Shown here: positions 24,464-32,682 of the stretch, in pieces | How the letters are laid out: each line of letters opens with the position of its first letter | How positions within the stretch are numbered: the stretch's first letter is position 1 | NCBI GenBank assembly: GCA_016928455.1 | Contig: JAFGKP010000123.1 | Span: 1 to 36,470 of the forward strand | Reading direction: 5' to 3' | From: Methanomicrobia archaeon | Lineage (GTDB): Archaea > Halobacteriota > Syntropharchaeia > Alkanophagales > Methanospirareceae | Length of the DNA: 36,470 nucleotides | The notes under the pieces: model-generated | Database searches by the model: none | Told to the model about the DNA's origin: nothing | Seen by the model: only the letters and a program-made list of their open reading frames with translations | Made by a program: the position numbers and the translations under genes

Positions 24464-24995
24464 ACCAGCGTCACTCGGTGCTCGTCTGCGCGGAGCGGAC
24501 GGAACCGCAAAGCTTAAAACCACAGCAATTAAAGTGGTTTCTGAACAGGGTTGAGAGAGCTTCAGTCGAGGCGTTTTTGCTCACGCTGTTCGTTCCTGAA
24601 GATGGCAGTATTAGTAGATAAAACGGGGCGCATCGTTGCGACACATTCCATAACGCTTCACGGGCATTATGACCCTAAGCGCTGGGATAGTGATACTGTA
24701 AGCGAGTTCATAGCAGAGCAGCTGCAGCTCTTGCAGGATAAAGCTGATAGAGAGCTATTACAGATCACGGGAAATACGATAGCTGTAGTGGTCTACGTTT
24801 CCGAGCCTGATAAGCCGCCATATACTATTGAGAGTTATGCTTTCTTCTGGATGATGACCCATGACATAACCCGAGAGAACGGCCTCTTTGTGGATACCAT
24901 TGATGTTACTGAGTGTACGGTTGAGAACAGTCTGTATATTGTGGTGGGGCACTGTAAAACAAAACAAGAATAAACCACTACATGATTACGGCTCC
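24464..24995 (+). repeat. Duplicated cassette, copy 2
   Basis: Counterpart of 20718-21312, shorter upstream, with homology running through the stop codon of the unknown gene and ~20 bp beyond (CTACATGATTACGGCTCCGC against the matching end of copy 1). Confidence 0.8.
24602..24973 (+). CDS. Unknown protein, copy 2 of a duplicated family
   Basis: 123 residues starting MAVLVDKTGRIVATHSITLH, with GHYDPKRWDSDTVSEFIAEQ, VVVYVSEPDKPPYTIES, YAFFWMMTHDITRENGLFVD and SLYIVVGHC. It differs from the copy at 20915 at about 16 of 117 aligned positions and lacks the Lys/Asn tail. The start is set by the paralogue alignment. The upstream segment retains CCGCAAAGCTTAAA, possibly promoter. No family assignment. 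Confidence 0.75.
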   Translation: MAVLVDKTGRIVATHSITLHGHYDPKRWDSDTVSEFIAEQLQLLQDKADRELLQITGNTIAVVVYVSEPDKPPYTIESYAFFWMMTHDITRENGLFVDTIDVTECTVENSLYIVVGHCKTKQE

Positions 24996-25375
24996 GCAGC
25001 GACCGGGGAGAACGGACGTGTTGTGTTCTGTAACCCGTTCACCGCTATTCTATCCCGGTACGGGCACGGAAAAAGCAGTCTCTTCGCGGCTTTTCGATCG
25101 GTGAATCGGGATCTGAACCACCGCACGACACGCTCGCGCTCATTCATAAACGTGGTGGAAACAAGCGAGCGAAGGCAGCCCGGGAACGGAAATCAGTCGG
25201 AAGTCCATGCTGGGACCCCAAGGTGGTGGCGATTCGCCGATTCATGAACATATTCACCAGGTCTTGCTGATCTGATACTCGCGCCGGTTCGAATTAAAGG
25301 AAAAATCAAAAGAGGGTGTTAAAAAAAAGCCACCCTCGTATCCCTTTTCATGTTTATTATACTCTCGTTTCACGT
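24974..25375. other. 402-bp region without a supported gene
   Basis: Only the end of the duplicated cassette is identifiable. One frame stays open near 25080-25270 (containing HDTLALIHKRGGNKRAKAAR) and looks protein-like, perhaps a gene remnant, but it has no start and no recognisable family. A-rich runs near 25297-25330 precede the end of the convergent pilin gene. Confidence 0.35.
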
Positions 25376-25876
25376 CTACGATACAGTGATCCGCTGCAGG
25401 ATGTTGTCACTGGGCGTATGCAGGATAACAATGCTATCCCCATTTGTAAGATTGACGAACGTCAAATCGAGCTGATCTCCGGGAGCAAAACGAGCATCCC
25501 AATTAGCAGAGGCATTATTCCAAGCTACACTGTTTTTTGATAATGCACTTAGCTGGTTGCTACCACATGCAACACCATTTAGTCTTATCTCAAGGTACTC
25601 CCACTTATCAGTCATATTCGTTTTTTCAGCAGAGTCAAATGCATCGGTGATTGTATCACCGCCGTGATGGAATACCGTTACGGGGACAGTTCCGCCCGCA
25701 CTAACGCCTTCAACGACCATTGCGGAACTGGGCGCTTTATTCACGCCGCCGATGATCCCGTAGGCGAAGGCCGCAACAACTGCGGCAATGATCACGACGA
25801 TCGCGATCATCATGATCACACCGATGACCGGTGATACTGCTTTATCGTCCTTCTTCATGCTTCTTTTGGTTGTCAT
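25376..25876 (-). CDS. Archaeal type IV pilin-like protein
   Basis: 166 residues. Leader MTTKRSMKKDDKA, class III cleavage site before VSPVIGVIMMIAIVVIIAAV, then a beta-rich head with VTVFHHGGDTITDAFDSAEK and VACGSNQLSALSKNS. The Pilin_N (DUF1628) signature is clear, and it is a paralogue of the gene at 23189. A full AGGAGGTGAT Shine-Dalgarno lies ~10 nt before the ATG. The leader region contains a perfect 9+9 palindrome and a stable hairpin, suggesting regulation not seen at the other pilin gene. Confidence 0.92.
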   Translation of the reverse strand: MTTKRSMKKDDKAVSPVIGVIMMIAIVVIIAAVVAAFAYGIIGGVNKAPSSAMVVEGVSAGGTVPVTVFHHGGDTITDAFDSAEKTNMTDKWEYLEIRLNGVACGSNQLSALSKNSVAWNNASANWDARFAPGDQLDLTFVNLTNGDSIVILHTPSDNILQRITVS

Positions 25877-25901
25877 TTTTTATCGTATCACCTCCTAAAA
25901 C

Positions 25902-25920
25902 GTTTCTTTGACAAAGAAAC
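25902..25920. promoter_or_regulatory. Perfect palindrome upstream of pilin gene
   Basis: GTTTCTTTG-A-CAAAGAAAC, nine-base arms with a one-base centre, 26 bp before the pilin start and just ahead of its Shine-Dalgarno. A protein operator is more likely than an RNA hairpin because there is no loop. Confidence 0.55.
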
Positions 25921-25996
25921 CTTTACGAAAGAAACTTTTTTTCAGATCTTTCAGCTCGGGTCTCTTTGCATCGTGTCTCGATTCTGTAGGTACAAG

Positions 25997-26019
25997 AGCC
26001 TTCCGGGTCTCGGAAGGCT
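25997..26019. other. Hairpin with 9-bp stem in pilin 5' region
   Basis: AGCCTTCCG-GGTCT-CGGAAGGCT, a perfect 9-bp stem with a 5-nt loop, 121 bp upstream of the pilin start. It could be the terminator-like end of the minus-strand gene beyond it or part of the pilin leader. Confidence 0.5.
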
Positions 26020-26082
26020 GGTCAGAGCCCACAAGAAGGGCTCGTGACAGTAAACAAGGTAGCTGAGTTACGAAGTTTGAGA

Positions 26083-26370
26083 TCATCTTGCACGTTTCAC
26101 CGGTGGCGTTGGTGTCCACCACCAGTCCTCCTTTTCTCCTTGACCGTATTCTCCTCCGTCGTCTCGCTCAGCTCGCGTACCCGCGTCGCTGTTAGTATCA
26201 TCATCATCGAGTGCGGGGCAGTGGAGGTAATGGTGAACGGCGACGGTGAGTGCATCCTTGGTGGTGATCGTGCCGGAGCGTCGTTTTAATGCGTCCAGTT
26301 GTGATCGCAGGAGTGGCACCTGCGCGAAGACTACTTCGGTATCCTCCTGTCCTCGCATCCGCATCACCAT
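26083..26370 (-). CDS. Small RHH-like protein, possibly DUF5371-related
   Basis: 95 residues from the ATG at 26370. The core VVFAQVPLLRSQLDALKRRS then GTITTKDALTVAVHHYLHCP has the strand-helix-helix pattern of small archaeal regulators resembling DUF5371 proteins (ending in a YLxCP). A charged tail rich in Asp/Glu and a Trp cluster follows, unusual and perhaps extended. The start at 26370 is preferred because GGTGAG lies ~6 nt upstream and the probable TATA box (26438-26445) would place transcription start near 26413, downstream of the earlier ATGs at 26424 and 26433. It shares that promoter element with rubredoxin. Confidence 0.55.
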   Translation of the reverse strand: MVMRMRGQEDTEVVFAQVPLLRSQLDALKRRSGTITTKDALTVAVHHYLHCPALDDDDTNSDAGTRAERDDGGEYGQGEKEDWWWTPTPPVKRAR

Positions 26371-26437
26371 GAGCAGCTCACCACCATGAGATTCATGCGT
26401 GTCCACCTCATCACCATCATTCATTCGCCACATTGCC

Positions 26438-26469
26438 TATATAAGCTTTGGGGGTGCATTTCCACTGGA
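26438..26469 (-). promoter_or_regulatory. Shared 32-bp promoter element, copy 1
   Basis: On the minus strand: TCCAGTGGAAATG, C-ACCCCCAA-A and GCTTATATA. It is 30/32 identical to 28988-29019, with the TATA box at the downstream end and a conserved GC-containing stretch upstream, as expected for an activator site plus BRE/TATA. It points toward the RHH-like gene. Confidence 0.6.
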
Positions 26470-27128
26470 AACTAATGGTCTCGCAGCGGTGTATTTTTCC
26501 GCCGAAATCTTATTGTGGTGAGTCTATATATAGAGACCGTTGGTGGATATTGCTCTGTTCTTGCAGTTTTGCAGTATTGTGAGTATTGTTTTACTATCTT
26601 CGACTCAGCTCAGTAGCATCAGCTCATGAAGGCAGTCAACATTGCACAGCGGAAGTGGTAAAGATGACGGGGATAGCGGTAGTATGATGTACGAGAATGG
26701 CGCAGCATCTCCAGGCCATGGGAGCAAGATACGGTAGGATGTATTGGTCCCGAGCTGGTGATAATTTCCAAATTGATCCTCGACCACGACCCGGCCTGCT
26801 GGTTTTCAGATTGGATTGCTGTTACTGCGAACTTTTTGAGATATTTTTAACGGTTGAACAGTTGAATTCTTCTGCTCTCTTCGTGAACGTTACGAGATAC
26901 TCCAAGGCCTGTTTCATCCCGACTCGGGAATCGCGATATCGGTGGTCTAGCTGCGGGAGTAACCGTTTTAAACAGTCAGATGATCTGCCCTTGCGATCCA
27001 GGAACAGTATCAGGAGCTATTCCATTAAGAACGCGCTCTTTAAGACGGGGAGAAGCGCTCCACGTCTGGGGTCATCAGGAATGGATCGTGATTCCCCTAT
27101 TTACTGACCTCACCCGCGTTGGAACGCC
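26470..27128. other. ~660-bp region without a supported gene
   Basis: Frames here are poor in protein character and none has a recognisable family. A 12-bp palindrome TCTATATATAGA at 26523-26534 could be a TATA element. Probably decayed accessory sequence. Confidence 0.4.
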
Positions 27129-27536
27129 TTATTCAGGTGGTACCACGATAAAGGCATCATACTGCTTGAAATGTTCATCAAACGCAAAAGCTTCGGTTAC
27201 TCCCAGTCGTTCCATCAAAGCAAAGCTCGTACAGTCGGTAAAACTAAAGGACTTATCATGGTAACTCACGAATATCTCCCATGCCCTGTTCTCATCTTGT
27301 GGGGTTATATGTATAAGATTGGCGATGGATTCGTCCCACAGTTTATGTCCAATCTCGACAGCGACCTCATAGCCCAGATGGCTCCTTACCAAAGTAATAA
27401 CCTCATCTACAATGTAGTTGCTCGTAATCATGGGGTGAACTAACGAGTCTTGTAACGTTACTGCAGCATGATGGTTGGCATCACTTTTATCGAGGAGTGC
27501 GTACCAGGCACTGGTATCAACGAATAAGTAAGGCAC
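27129..27536 (-). CDS. PIN-domain ribonuclease toxin (VapC type)
   Basis: 135 residues: MPYLFVDTSAWYALLDKSDA (first aspartate D7), NYIVDEVITLVRSH (second acidic), FSFTDCTSFALMERLG (third) and EAFAFDEHFKQY (fourth). All four PIN positions are present, so the nuclease is probably active. GTG start, 5 bp after the stop of the antitoxin gene. Paired with a DUF104 antitoxin on the minus strand, opposite to the other modules of the island. Confidence 0.9.
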   Translation of the reverse strand: MPYLFVDTSAWYALLDKSDANHHAAVTLQDSLVHPMITSNYIVDEVITLVRSHLGYEVAVEIGHKLWDESIANLIHITPQDENRAWEIFVSYHDKSFSFTDCTSFALMERLGVTEAFAFDEHFKQYDAFIVVPPE

Positions 27537-27541
27537 GTTAT

Positions 27542-27763
27542 CTATCCCTCATAGAGATAATGGTCATGTCTGCGTGAAACATCGCGGACGCCGCTCTCGC
27601 CAATACCAATAATATCAGATAATTCCTTCCGCTGTGATTCCAGTAGGTCCGCATCCTCCTCTGGTATAACCACTAAGTGCACATGCTTGTGCTCAGGGAA
27701 GTCTATCTTCTGAAGTGGCTTGAATACGCCATCCTTATACACCGCCACTATTGTTTTTGCCAT
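27542..27763 (-). CDS. DUF104 (AF2212-like) antitoxin
   Basis: 73 residues from MAKTIVAVYKDGVFKPLQKI, the DUF104 barrel, then HVHLVVIPEEDADLLESQRK and a C-terminal helix segment DIIGIGESGVRDVSRRHDHY for toxin binding. Start at 27763 chosen by family alignment; a 20-codon upstream extension is not supported. A TATA-like AAATATATATGC (27791-27803) lies ~30-40 bp upstream. Intact partner of the PIN toxin downstream. Confidence 0.88.
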   Translation of the reverse strand: MAKTIVAVYKDGVFKPLQKIDFPEHKHVHLVVIPEEDADLLESQRKELSDIIGIGESGVRDVSRRHDHYLYEG

Positions 27764-28151
27764 TTTTTTTAGAAACAGTATCTTTTTCGTGCATATATAT
27801 TTGTGCGCTTTTCCGTCCTCCACGTCGCGGGATGATGATAGTCATGTTCGTGGCAGCCGACCTCGTGTCCAGGCACTTGCACCAGGTTGCCCAAGAACTA
27901 AAGAAATCTCTACCCGGTCTGCTTCACTCCAACTCAGTGTGATATTTTGTTTTGTGAGAATCCGACATATTCATCGTCTCCGATAGATAGGATGGATATT
28001 CGCAAGTGGTACAGGTACGTCATGGACCACGTTATCTCGTGCCAGGTCTCCTGGTGACGAAATGCTGAAGAGCCGAAGATTATTCTTACCGGTATAGAAG
28101 AACCATTATACGTGGATTATCTATTATCTTACACTATAAGGGCTATCAGCG
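27764..28151. other. 388-bp region without a supported gene
   Basis: Contains the leftward TATA of the DUF104-PIN operon at 27791-27803. Short plus-strand frames (e.g. ending DLVSRHLHQVAQELKKSLPG) are not recognisable. A run just before 28152 reads EEPLYVDYLLSYTIRAISDD in one frame, perhaps another remnant. Confidence 0.35.
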
Positions 28152-28371
28152 ATGACCAGGACGAAGAGGATAGAGCTGGTATATGAGGGTGGTGGATTTG
28201 GAGGAAGGAATTAGTGGACAATCAAATTTAAGAACGAAAGGCAAGAACCGGGGTGTGCTCACGTCCAGAGACCTTGAGGAATTACGAACGCTATTGAAAT
28301 CTTTACCAAAGACAACCGTTGACTTCAAGAAGTTGGATGAATTATACTATGAAGCAAAAATGCGCAGTTAG
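28152..28371 (+). pseudogene. DUF104 antitoxin gene with internal deletion/frameshift
   Basis: The first frame, MTRTKRIELVYEGG, is the start of a DUF104 antitoxin but runs to a stop by 28214. The next frame, from ~28183, resumes with VVDLEEGISGQSNLRTKGKN and a helical end DLEELRTLLKSLPKTTVDFK to a stop at 28371. The conserved 'VFKPLE' bridge is missing, so a small deletion removed about six codons and shifted the frame. The segment from 28183 alone could still be read from its own ATG. Confidence 0.65.
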
Positions 28372-28654
28372 TTGGTACAACTGTACTCCTCAAAGTAATT
28401 CTAGAAGGAGATAGTGACCTGATAGAATTTAATGAATCCCAAATCCTTAGCGGATATAACGGATAGGATAGTGATAGAGAAGATCATCATTCTGGATACT
28501 ACTATCTATGGAATTCAAGGAGCGGTTAGAACGGTGAACGTGATCCGCCGGTATTCGCTTTCGTTTTCCCTTTCCGCAGCCAGATGCTGGCTCCCGGAAT
28601 CTCGTGCGGCTCTCAGGAACGGTGCAGCATGCTCGATACTGCGGCTACTTAAAC

Positions 28655-28909
28655 TTAACGTGACGCCGCGCCGGAGCGCAGGAGCGCGAATTTGGTGGCC
28701 AGTACCGGCGTGGCCGGGCTGTCTTCGCGCACCACCGCTTTCGCGAGATCTTCGAGCTCCATGAACTCCTCCCTGGGTGCACCGCATTCGGGACAGACCC
28801 AGGCATCAGGCAGCGCGTCAAACGGGATCCCGGGCTCGATCGCGCCCTCAAAATCGCCCAATTTGGGGTCGTAGACCTCGCCACAGATAAGGCATTCGTA
28901 CCGTTTCAT
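28655..28909 (-). CDS. Rubredoxin with C-terminal extension
   Basis: 84 residues. Fe(Cys)4 site: YECLICGEVYDP (C-x2-C) and WVCPECGAPREEF (C-x2-C), with GDFEGAIEPGIPFDALPDAW between, as in standard ~52-residue rubredoxins. An extra ~32 residues (MELEDLAKAVVREDSPATPV, then LATKFALLRSG) form a short tail of unknown role. Cytoplasmic one-electron carrier, often feeding oxygen- or superoxide-detoxifying enzymes in anaerobes. Its promoter region carries the 32-bp element shared with the RHH-like gene. Confidence 0.92.
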   Translation of the reverse strand: MKRYECLICGEVYDPKLGDFEGAIEPGIPFDALPDAWVCPECGAPREEFMELEDLAKAVVREDSPATPVLATKFALLRSGAASR

Positions 28910-28987
28910 CGTTCACAAAACCCCCACATAGCAGCCCGCAGATCACACAACGATACAATTACGGGATACGTCCATGCGCTTGGTGGA

Positions 28988-29019
28988 TATATAAGCCTTG
29001 GGGGTACATTTCCACTGGA
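28988..29019 (-). promoter_or_regulatory. Shared 32-bp promoter element, copy 2
   Basis: Matches 26438-26469 at 30 of 32 positions. TATATAAG at its left end is a TATA box on the minus strand, ~80 bp before the rubredoxin start, so the leader would be ~50 nt. Reading the other way, the next plus-strand gene is ~200 bp off, so leftward use is more likely. Confidence 0.6.
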
Positions 29020-29217
29020 GATGCGGCTGTCCGGTGCTGCACTCAGTGCTCCGAATTGAACGGTATGCCGGCTCATGCATGTTCAGGAACGCAAGCAGCG
29101 GATGGATCGTGACGCTTTTTATTCGCTTTTTCAGTCGCGGGCTTCCGTGTTAGCGGGGCACAGGAACATTTAATACATAAAAACGCGTTAGGCATTCTCG
29201 ATCAGCAGCATACTACC

Positions 29218-29907
29218 ATGCCACGCAGCAGCGGTCACTCGTTCACCGGTCGCCCGGCTCGTGCCGGGCTGCTCATCAGTAGGATGCTCACGGCCGTCGT
29301 GCTCGTCCTGATTCTGGCTGCGGATGCTTCGGCCGCAGCTGTAACGAACGGCGAGTCCCCGCTCGCCGACGAACCGGGTGAGGATATCGCGACGGTTGCC
29401 TTTACGTCTCCGGACGACCCGCAGCTCGCGATCTTACGCGACTTCCGCGATACCGTGTTGCTCACCAACCCGGTAGGCGCGTTCGTATGGACCACGTATA
29501 CTGCAGTGAGCCCGCCGATCGCGGCGGTGCTGCTGGAGCGCGAGCACCTGCGTATCGCGACCCGAGTCTTACTGCTCACGCCGGTGATCTATCTCGCGGC
29601 GCTGTGTATGAACACGATCGCGCTGCTCGCCTTTATCGTGCTCATTCTGCTCGTGCTCGTGAGCCTGCGTCGTTATCTCAAGCCCATCCTCACGGGCGTC
29701 CTCTACGGCGTCCTGGCCGGTGCCGCGTTTGCGGTCGCTGCGGTCACGCTCGGCGCGCTCGGCCACGAGCTGCCGTACTGCGCGGTGATTGCCGCGTATC
29801 TGCTGCCCGTGATCGTTCCTGTCGGGCTTGCCGTCTGTCTCATCACCTGGATCGAGTCGCAGGCGCGCCCGCGTGCGGCCCCGCGTCTGAGGCCACGACT
29901 GTATTGA
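29218..29907 (+). CDS. Membrane protein with CFI-box-like segment
   Basis: 229 residues. N-terminal signal/anchor helix (MLTAVVLVLILAADASAAA), then an exported ~70-residue segment containing DDPQLAILRDFRDTVLLTNP and FVWTTYTAVSPPIAAVL. These match the 'LRxFRDxxLL...G..FV..YY..SPPIA' block that follows the Cys-Phe-Ile box in archaeal and bacterial surface proteins; here the CFI cysteine itself is missing. Three or four membrane helices follow (ALCMNTIALLAFIVLILLVL, VLYGVLAGAAFAVAAVTLGA, YLLPVIVPVGLAVCLITW) and a basic tail. Function unknown; perhaps a membrane-anchored version of that sorting or processing domain. Confidence 0.75.
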   Translation: MPRSSGHSFTGRPARAGLLISRMLTAVVLVLILAADASAAAVTNGESPLADEPGEDIATVAFTSPDDPQLAILRDFRDTVLLTNPVGAFVWTTYTAVSPPIAAVLLEREHLRIATRVLLLTPVIYLAALCMNTIALLAFIVLILLVLVSLRRYLKPILTGVLYGVLAGAAFAVAAVTLGALGHELPYCAVIAAYLLPVIVPVGLAVCLITWIESQARPRAAPRLRPRLY

Positions 29908-30396
29908 TTAAATCCACGTTTTAGCTCACTCTACTGAATGTTTCACCGTGATCCGTTTCTTTAGATGAAAAACCGTTCGTCTCTTTCATCAATCGTCTGC
30001 AATCCATGCGTTTTGAGTCCCTGGTAATCGGTGAGAACAGGGTCACAAAGTGCACTGAACGCTGAGTTATTTAGTAATTAGAAAGGCACATACGTATGAC
30101 CGAGCGTTTAGCGGGATTCGTAGCAGAATGAAAATGTTGATAACGGAATAGTAGGGTAAAGGTATCACTGTCCTTCTTTATCCGAGTTCAGACACAAGAA
30201 GATATCCGGTTGAACTGTACCGTACTGTACGTGAAGACAAGGACTTTGTGTTCTTGTGGGTCTCGAGCAAGAGTATATTAAATGAGCAGTATTGACGTTA
30301 TGTACTACCCATAAGGCGCAAGCAAATGGAAAGCTTTATATAGGCAGGAAAACATACAGAAATGAGTTAAACCAGTCCAATTGTTTTCGCACGCTC
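29908..30396. other. 489-bp promoter region of the surface-protein operon
   Basis: No gene seen. TTTATATA at 30335-30342, preceded by GGAAAGC, is a good BRE/TATA ~55 bp before the start at 30397. The reading frame of the first operon gene extends upstream to 30292 through this box, which argues against that longer start. Confidence 0.5.
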
Positions 30397-32637
30397 ATGA
30401 GTCTCAAAATCCGGAGGAATAGAACCAGGAGCACAAACAAGAGCATCCTTCAGGACACGCGTGCGATCTCTGAGGTATTAGGTGCTTTGATCATTATGGC
30501 TATTCTGCTTTCCGCATCGTCTATCTATCTCGCGCAGCAACTGCCTGAATGGACAAAGGAGTATGAGGCGAAACATGCAGCTGCAGTGCCACATGACTTT
30601 GCCACGCTCGAGGCTAATATCGAGCGTGCGGTATTGAGCGAAGATCCAACCACCGTAACGTCTACAACGGTTGGTATGCTCCCTGAAGGCGTCCCGCTGA
30701 TTGGCATGTACCCAGCCGGTGGCACGCTCCAGTTCAACCCGAATCAAGAAACGTTCGAATGCATCGCCGCCACACCAGATGATTCAGCGGTTTCTGGCAG
30801 TGGCTATTATTGGAATAACACTACCGATTGGAATACCTTCAATGATACGTATCATGTAGTTGTCACTACGTCAAAAGCAGAGTTGGAACCTGCGAAGAGA
30901 GGAAATTTAAATATTACGAAAAATCAGTCGCTATCCGGGGAATATTATCGTGATACGTTCAGTGTGCGAAACAACTCGACACTGACCATTGATGGGCGGT
31001 TAACGATCCATGCTCGGACTATTTTCGTTGAAGAGGGATCAAGCATCAATGCGGACGGCAAGGGCTGGTCCGGTGGGCTGGGCAACTCACCTGGAGATAA
31101 CGGGACTGGTGTGGGCGGGGGACTGGGCGGGAATCAATCAAAAACGGGAAATGCAGGTGGTGATGGTGGAGGAGGCGGGGGCTGTGGCGGTAATGGCGGT
31201 AATGGCGGTGAAAATCAGAATTCGGGCGGCAATGCCTCTGATTTGCTAAACTACTTAGGACCCAGTTGTGCCGGAGAGGTGATGGGCTCTGGCGGCGGAG
31301 GTGGTGGTGATGGTCATGACAGTGAGGGACAAATGATAGCTTCATCCGGCGGTGACGGCGGCAGTGGCGGGGGTTATGTCTGCTTAGACGCCGCTTTTAT
31401 TGACATTAGCGGCAACATCTCCGCCTGCGGCGCGAACGGTGAAGGTAAGTTGCAATATGATGAGAATGAATCCTACCGAGGTGGTGGCGGAGGAGGCGGT
31501 AGCGGAGGCTGGATAAAAATCATTGGCGATAACGTGAACATTACTGGAGTCCTCGTTGCCGCGGGTGGCAATGGAGGTGAGAGCCCCGCAGGAGATGGTG
31601 GGGGTGGGGGTGGGGGTGGAATAGTTGAGGTATTTTACTATAGCCCCTCACAGATCAAGGAGAGCCATATAGATGTGCGCCCTGGGAGAGGTGGAAATGG
31701 TTCTCTGCCAGGTAATAATGGTACTTCGGGGATAAAGGATCCCCCAAAAAACCAACCATATAACTCCACCCTTTTTCACTATGAGTCTGGTTATCTCGTC
31801 TCGAATATGACCGAAGTCCCGGACCAAGAGAAGGTTGGGTACGATACGAACAGCTCACGTACTCGCTACGGTAATCTGACGTATCGTGCGGATGTGCCTG
31901 CGGGAACGGACATCGTGCTCAAGGTGCGCACCTCTATGTATGATGACATGCACGATGCAATGCCCTGGGAGACCTGCCCGCCGGTCGCAAACGGAACGGC
32001 CATCTCTGGTCTCATCTCTGTCTCCGACGGGCACCGGTACATCCAGTGGCGCGCGGAGCTGCTCACCTTCAGCCCCGAAATCACACCCCGGCTCCACTGG
32101 GTCAATATCACTTATGACTATGGCGAGCCCGTGCTCGCGCGCACTTCCGGCACGATCAGCTACGCGAGCCAGTACCTCTATTACCCCAATTATAACCTCG
32201 TCTATGCACATGGCGCCACGATCAGGGAGCAGTATGGCCGGGCCTTCATGCTCTTCCCACCGCCGGTCTTCGTCGAGGCTCATGAGACGGGAAGCGCGCT
32301 CACCATCACGGCGATTGATATAACCGGTGATGAGTCCTCAGTCAGCGGCCGTATGAGCGCTACCGTCCAAACCGCGCCACAGGGCGCTGCGCTGCTCAAG
32401 CCCGGCCTGAACTATGCGAATATTACCCTTAATCTGACTACCGCGTATCGTAGCGCATGGGTGGATTGGTTCACCGCGACCTGCAACGACGCGGGCTTAT
32501 CACATGGGACAGAACCAGGACAGTACAACATCACCATTACACCAGATGCGCTCCAGGTCATCTTTTATGGCAACGAGACGAAGCCCGTGAAGTTGTGGCT
32601 CAAGCGTGCAGAAGCCAGGGTAAAACTCACTGAATGA
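30397..32637 (+). CDS. Pilin-signal surface protein with glycine-rich beta-helix-like domain (1 of 3)
   Basis: 746 residues. Leader to DTRA, then ISEVLGALIIMAILLSASSI, a class III pilin-type signal and helix with an acidic residue shortly after the cleavage site. After ~170 residues comes LTIDGRLTIHARTIFVEEGS, the entry to a glycine-rich, beta-helix-like region (~200-430) with poly-Gly tracts (GGDGGGGGGCGGNGGNGG and GGGGGGGSGGW) alternating with strands such as FIDISGNISACGANG. The rest is a beta domain (DIVLKVRTSMYDDMHDAMPW, RYIQWRAELLTFSPEITPRL) found in many surface proteins, then a C-terminal DWFTATCNDAG part. Presumably exported and either polymerised or anchored by the N-terminal helix. 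Confidence 0.85.
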   Translation: MSLKIRRNRTRSTNKSILQDTRAISEVLGALIIMAILLSASSIYLAQQLPEWTKEYEAKHAAAVPHDFATLEANIERAVLSEDPTTVTSTTVGMLPEGVPLIGMYPAGGTLQFNPNQETFECIAATPDDSAVSGSGYYWNNTTDWNTFNDTYHVVVTTSKAELEPAKRGNLNITKNQSLSGEYYRDTFSVRNNSTLTIDGRLTIHARTIFVEEGSSINADGKGWSGGLGNSPGDNGTGVGGGLGGNQSKTGNAGGDGGGGGGCGGNGGNGGENQNSGGNASDLLNYLGPSCAGEVMGSGGGGGGDGHDSEGQMIASSGGDGGSGGGYVCLDAAFIDISGNISACGANGEGKLQYDENESYRGGGGGGGSGGWIKIIGDNVNITGVLVAAGGNGGESPAGDGGGGGGGGIVEVFYYSPSQIKESHIDVRPGRGGNGSLPGNNGTSGIKDPPKNQPYNSTLFHYESGYLVSNMTEVPDQEKVGYDTNSSRTRYGNLTYRADVPAGTDIVLKVRTSMYDDMHDAMPWETCPPVANGTAISGLISVSDGHRYIQWRAELLTFSPEITPRLHWVNITYDYGEPVLARTSGTISYASQYLYYPNYNLVYAHGATIREQYGRAFMLFPPPVFVEAHETGSALTITAIDITGDESSVSGRMSATVQTAPQGAALLKPGLNYANITLNLTTAYRSAWVDWFTATCNDAGLSHGTEPGQYNITITPDALQVIFYGNETKPVKLWLKRAEARVKLTE

Positions 32638-32646
32638 AGTGATAAT

Positions 32647-32682
32647 ATGGAGAACCTAATGGGAAAAGAACAGAGGCTATGA
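32647..32682 (+). other. Possible 11-codon leader ORF overlapping the second operon gene
   Basis: ATG at 32647 starts MENLMGKEQRL whose TGA overlaps the next ATG (ATGA at 32679). It could couple translation between genes 1 and 2 of the operon, or be chance. Confidence 0.3.

Noticed and set aside
26697..27107. 136-codon plus-strand ORF
   Set aside because: Low-quality composition, no promoter or ribosome-binding site and no family resemblance.
28432..28764. ORF beginning ADITDRIVIEKIIILDTTIYG
   Set aside because: The first ~25 residues resemble either a decayed nucleotidyltransferase or a PIN start, but no diagnostic residue set survives and the rest is the antisense of rubredoxin; too uncertain to annotate.
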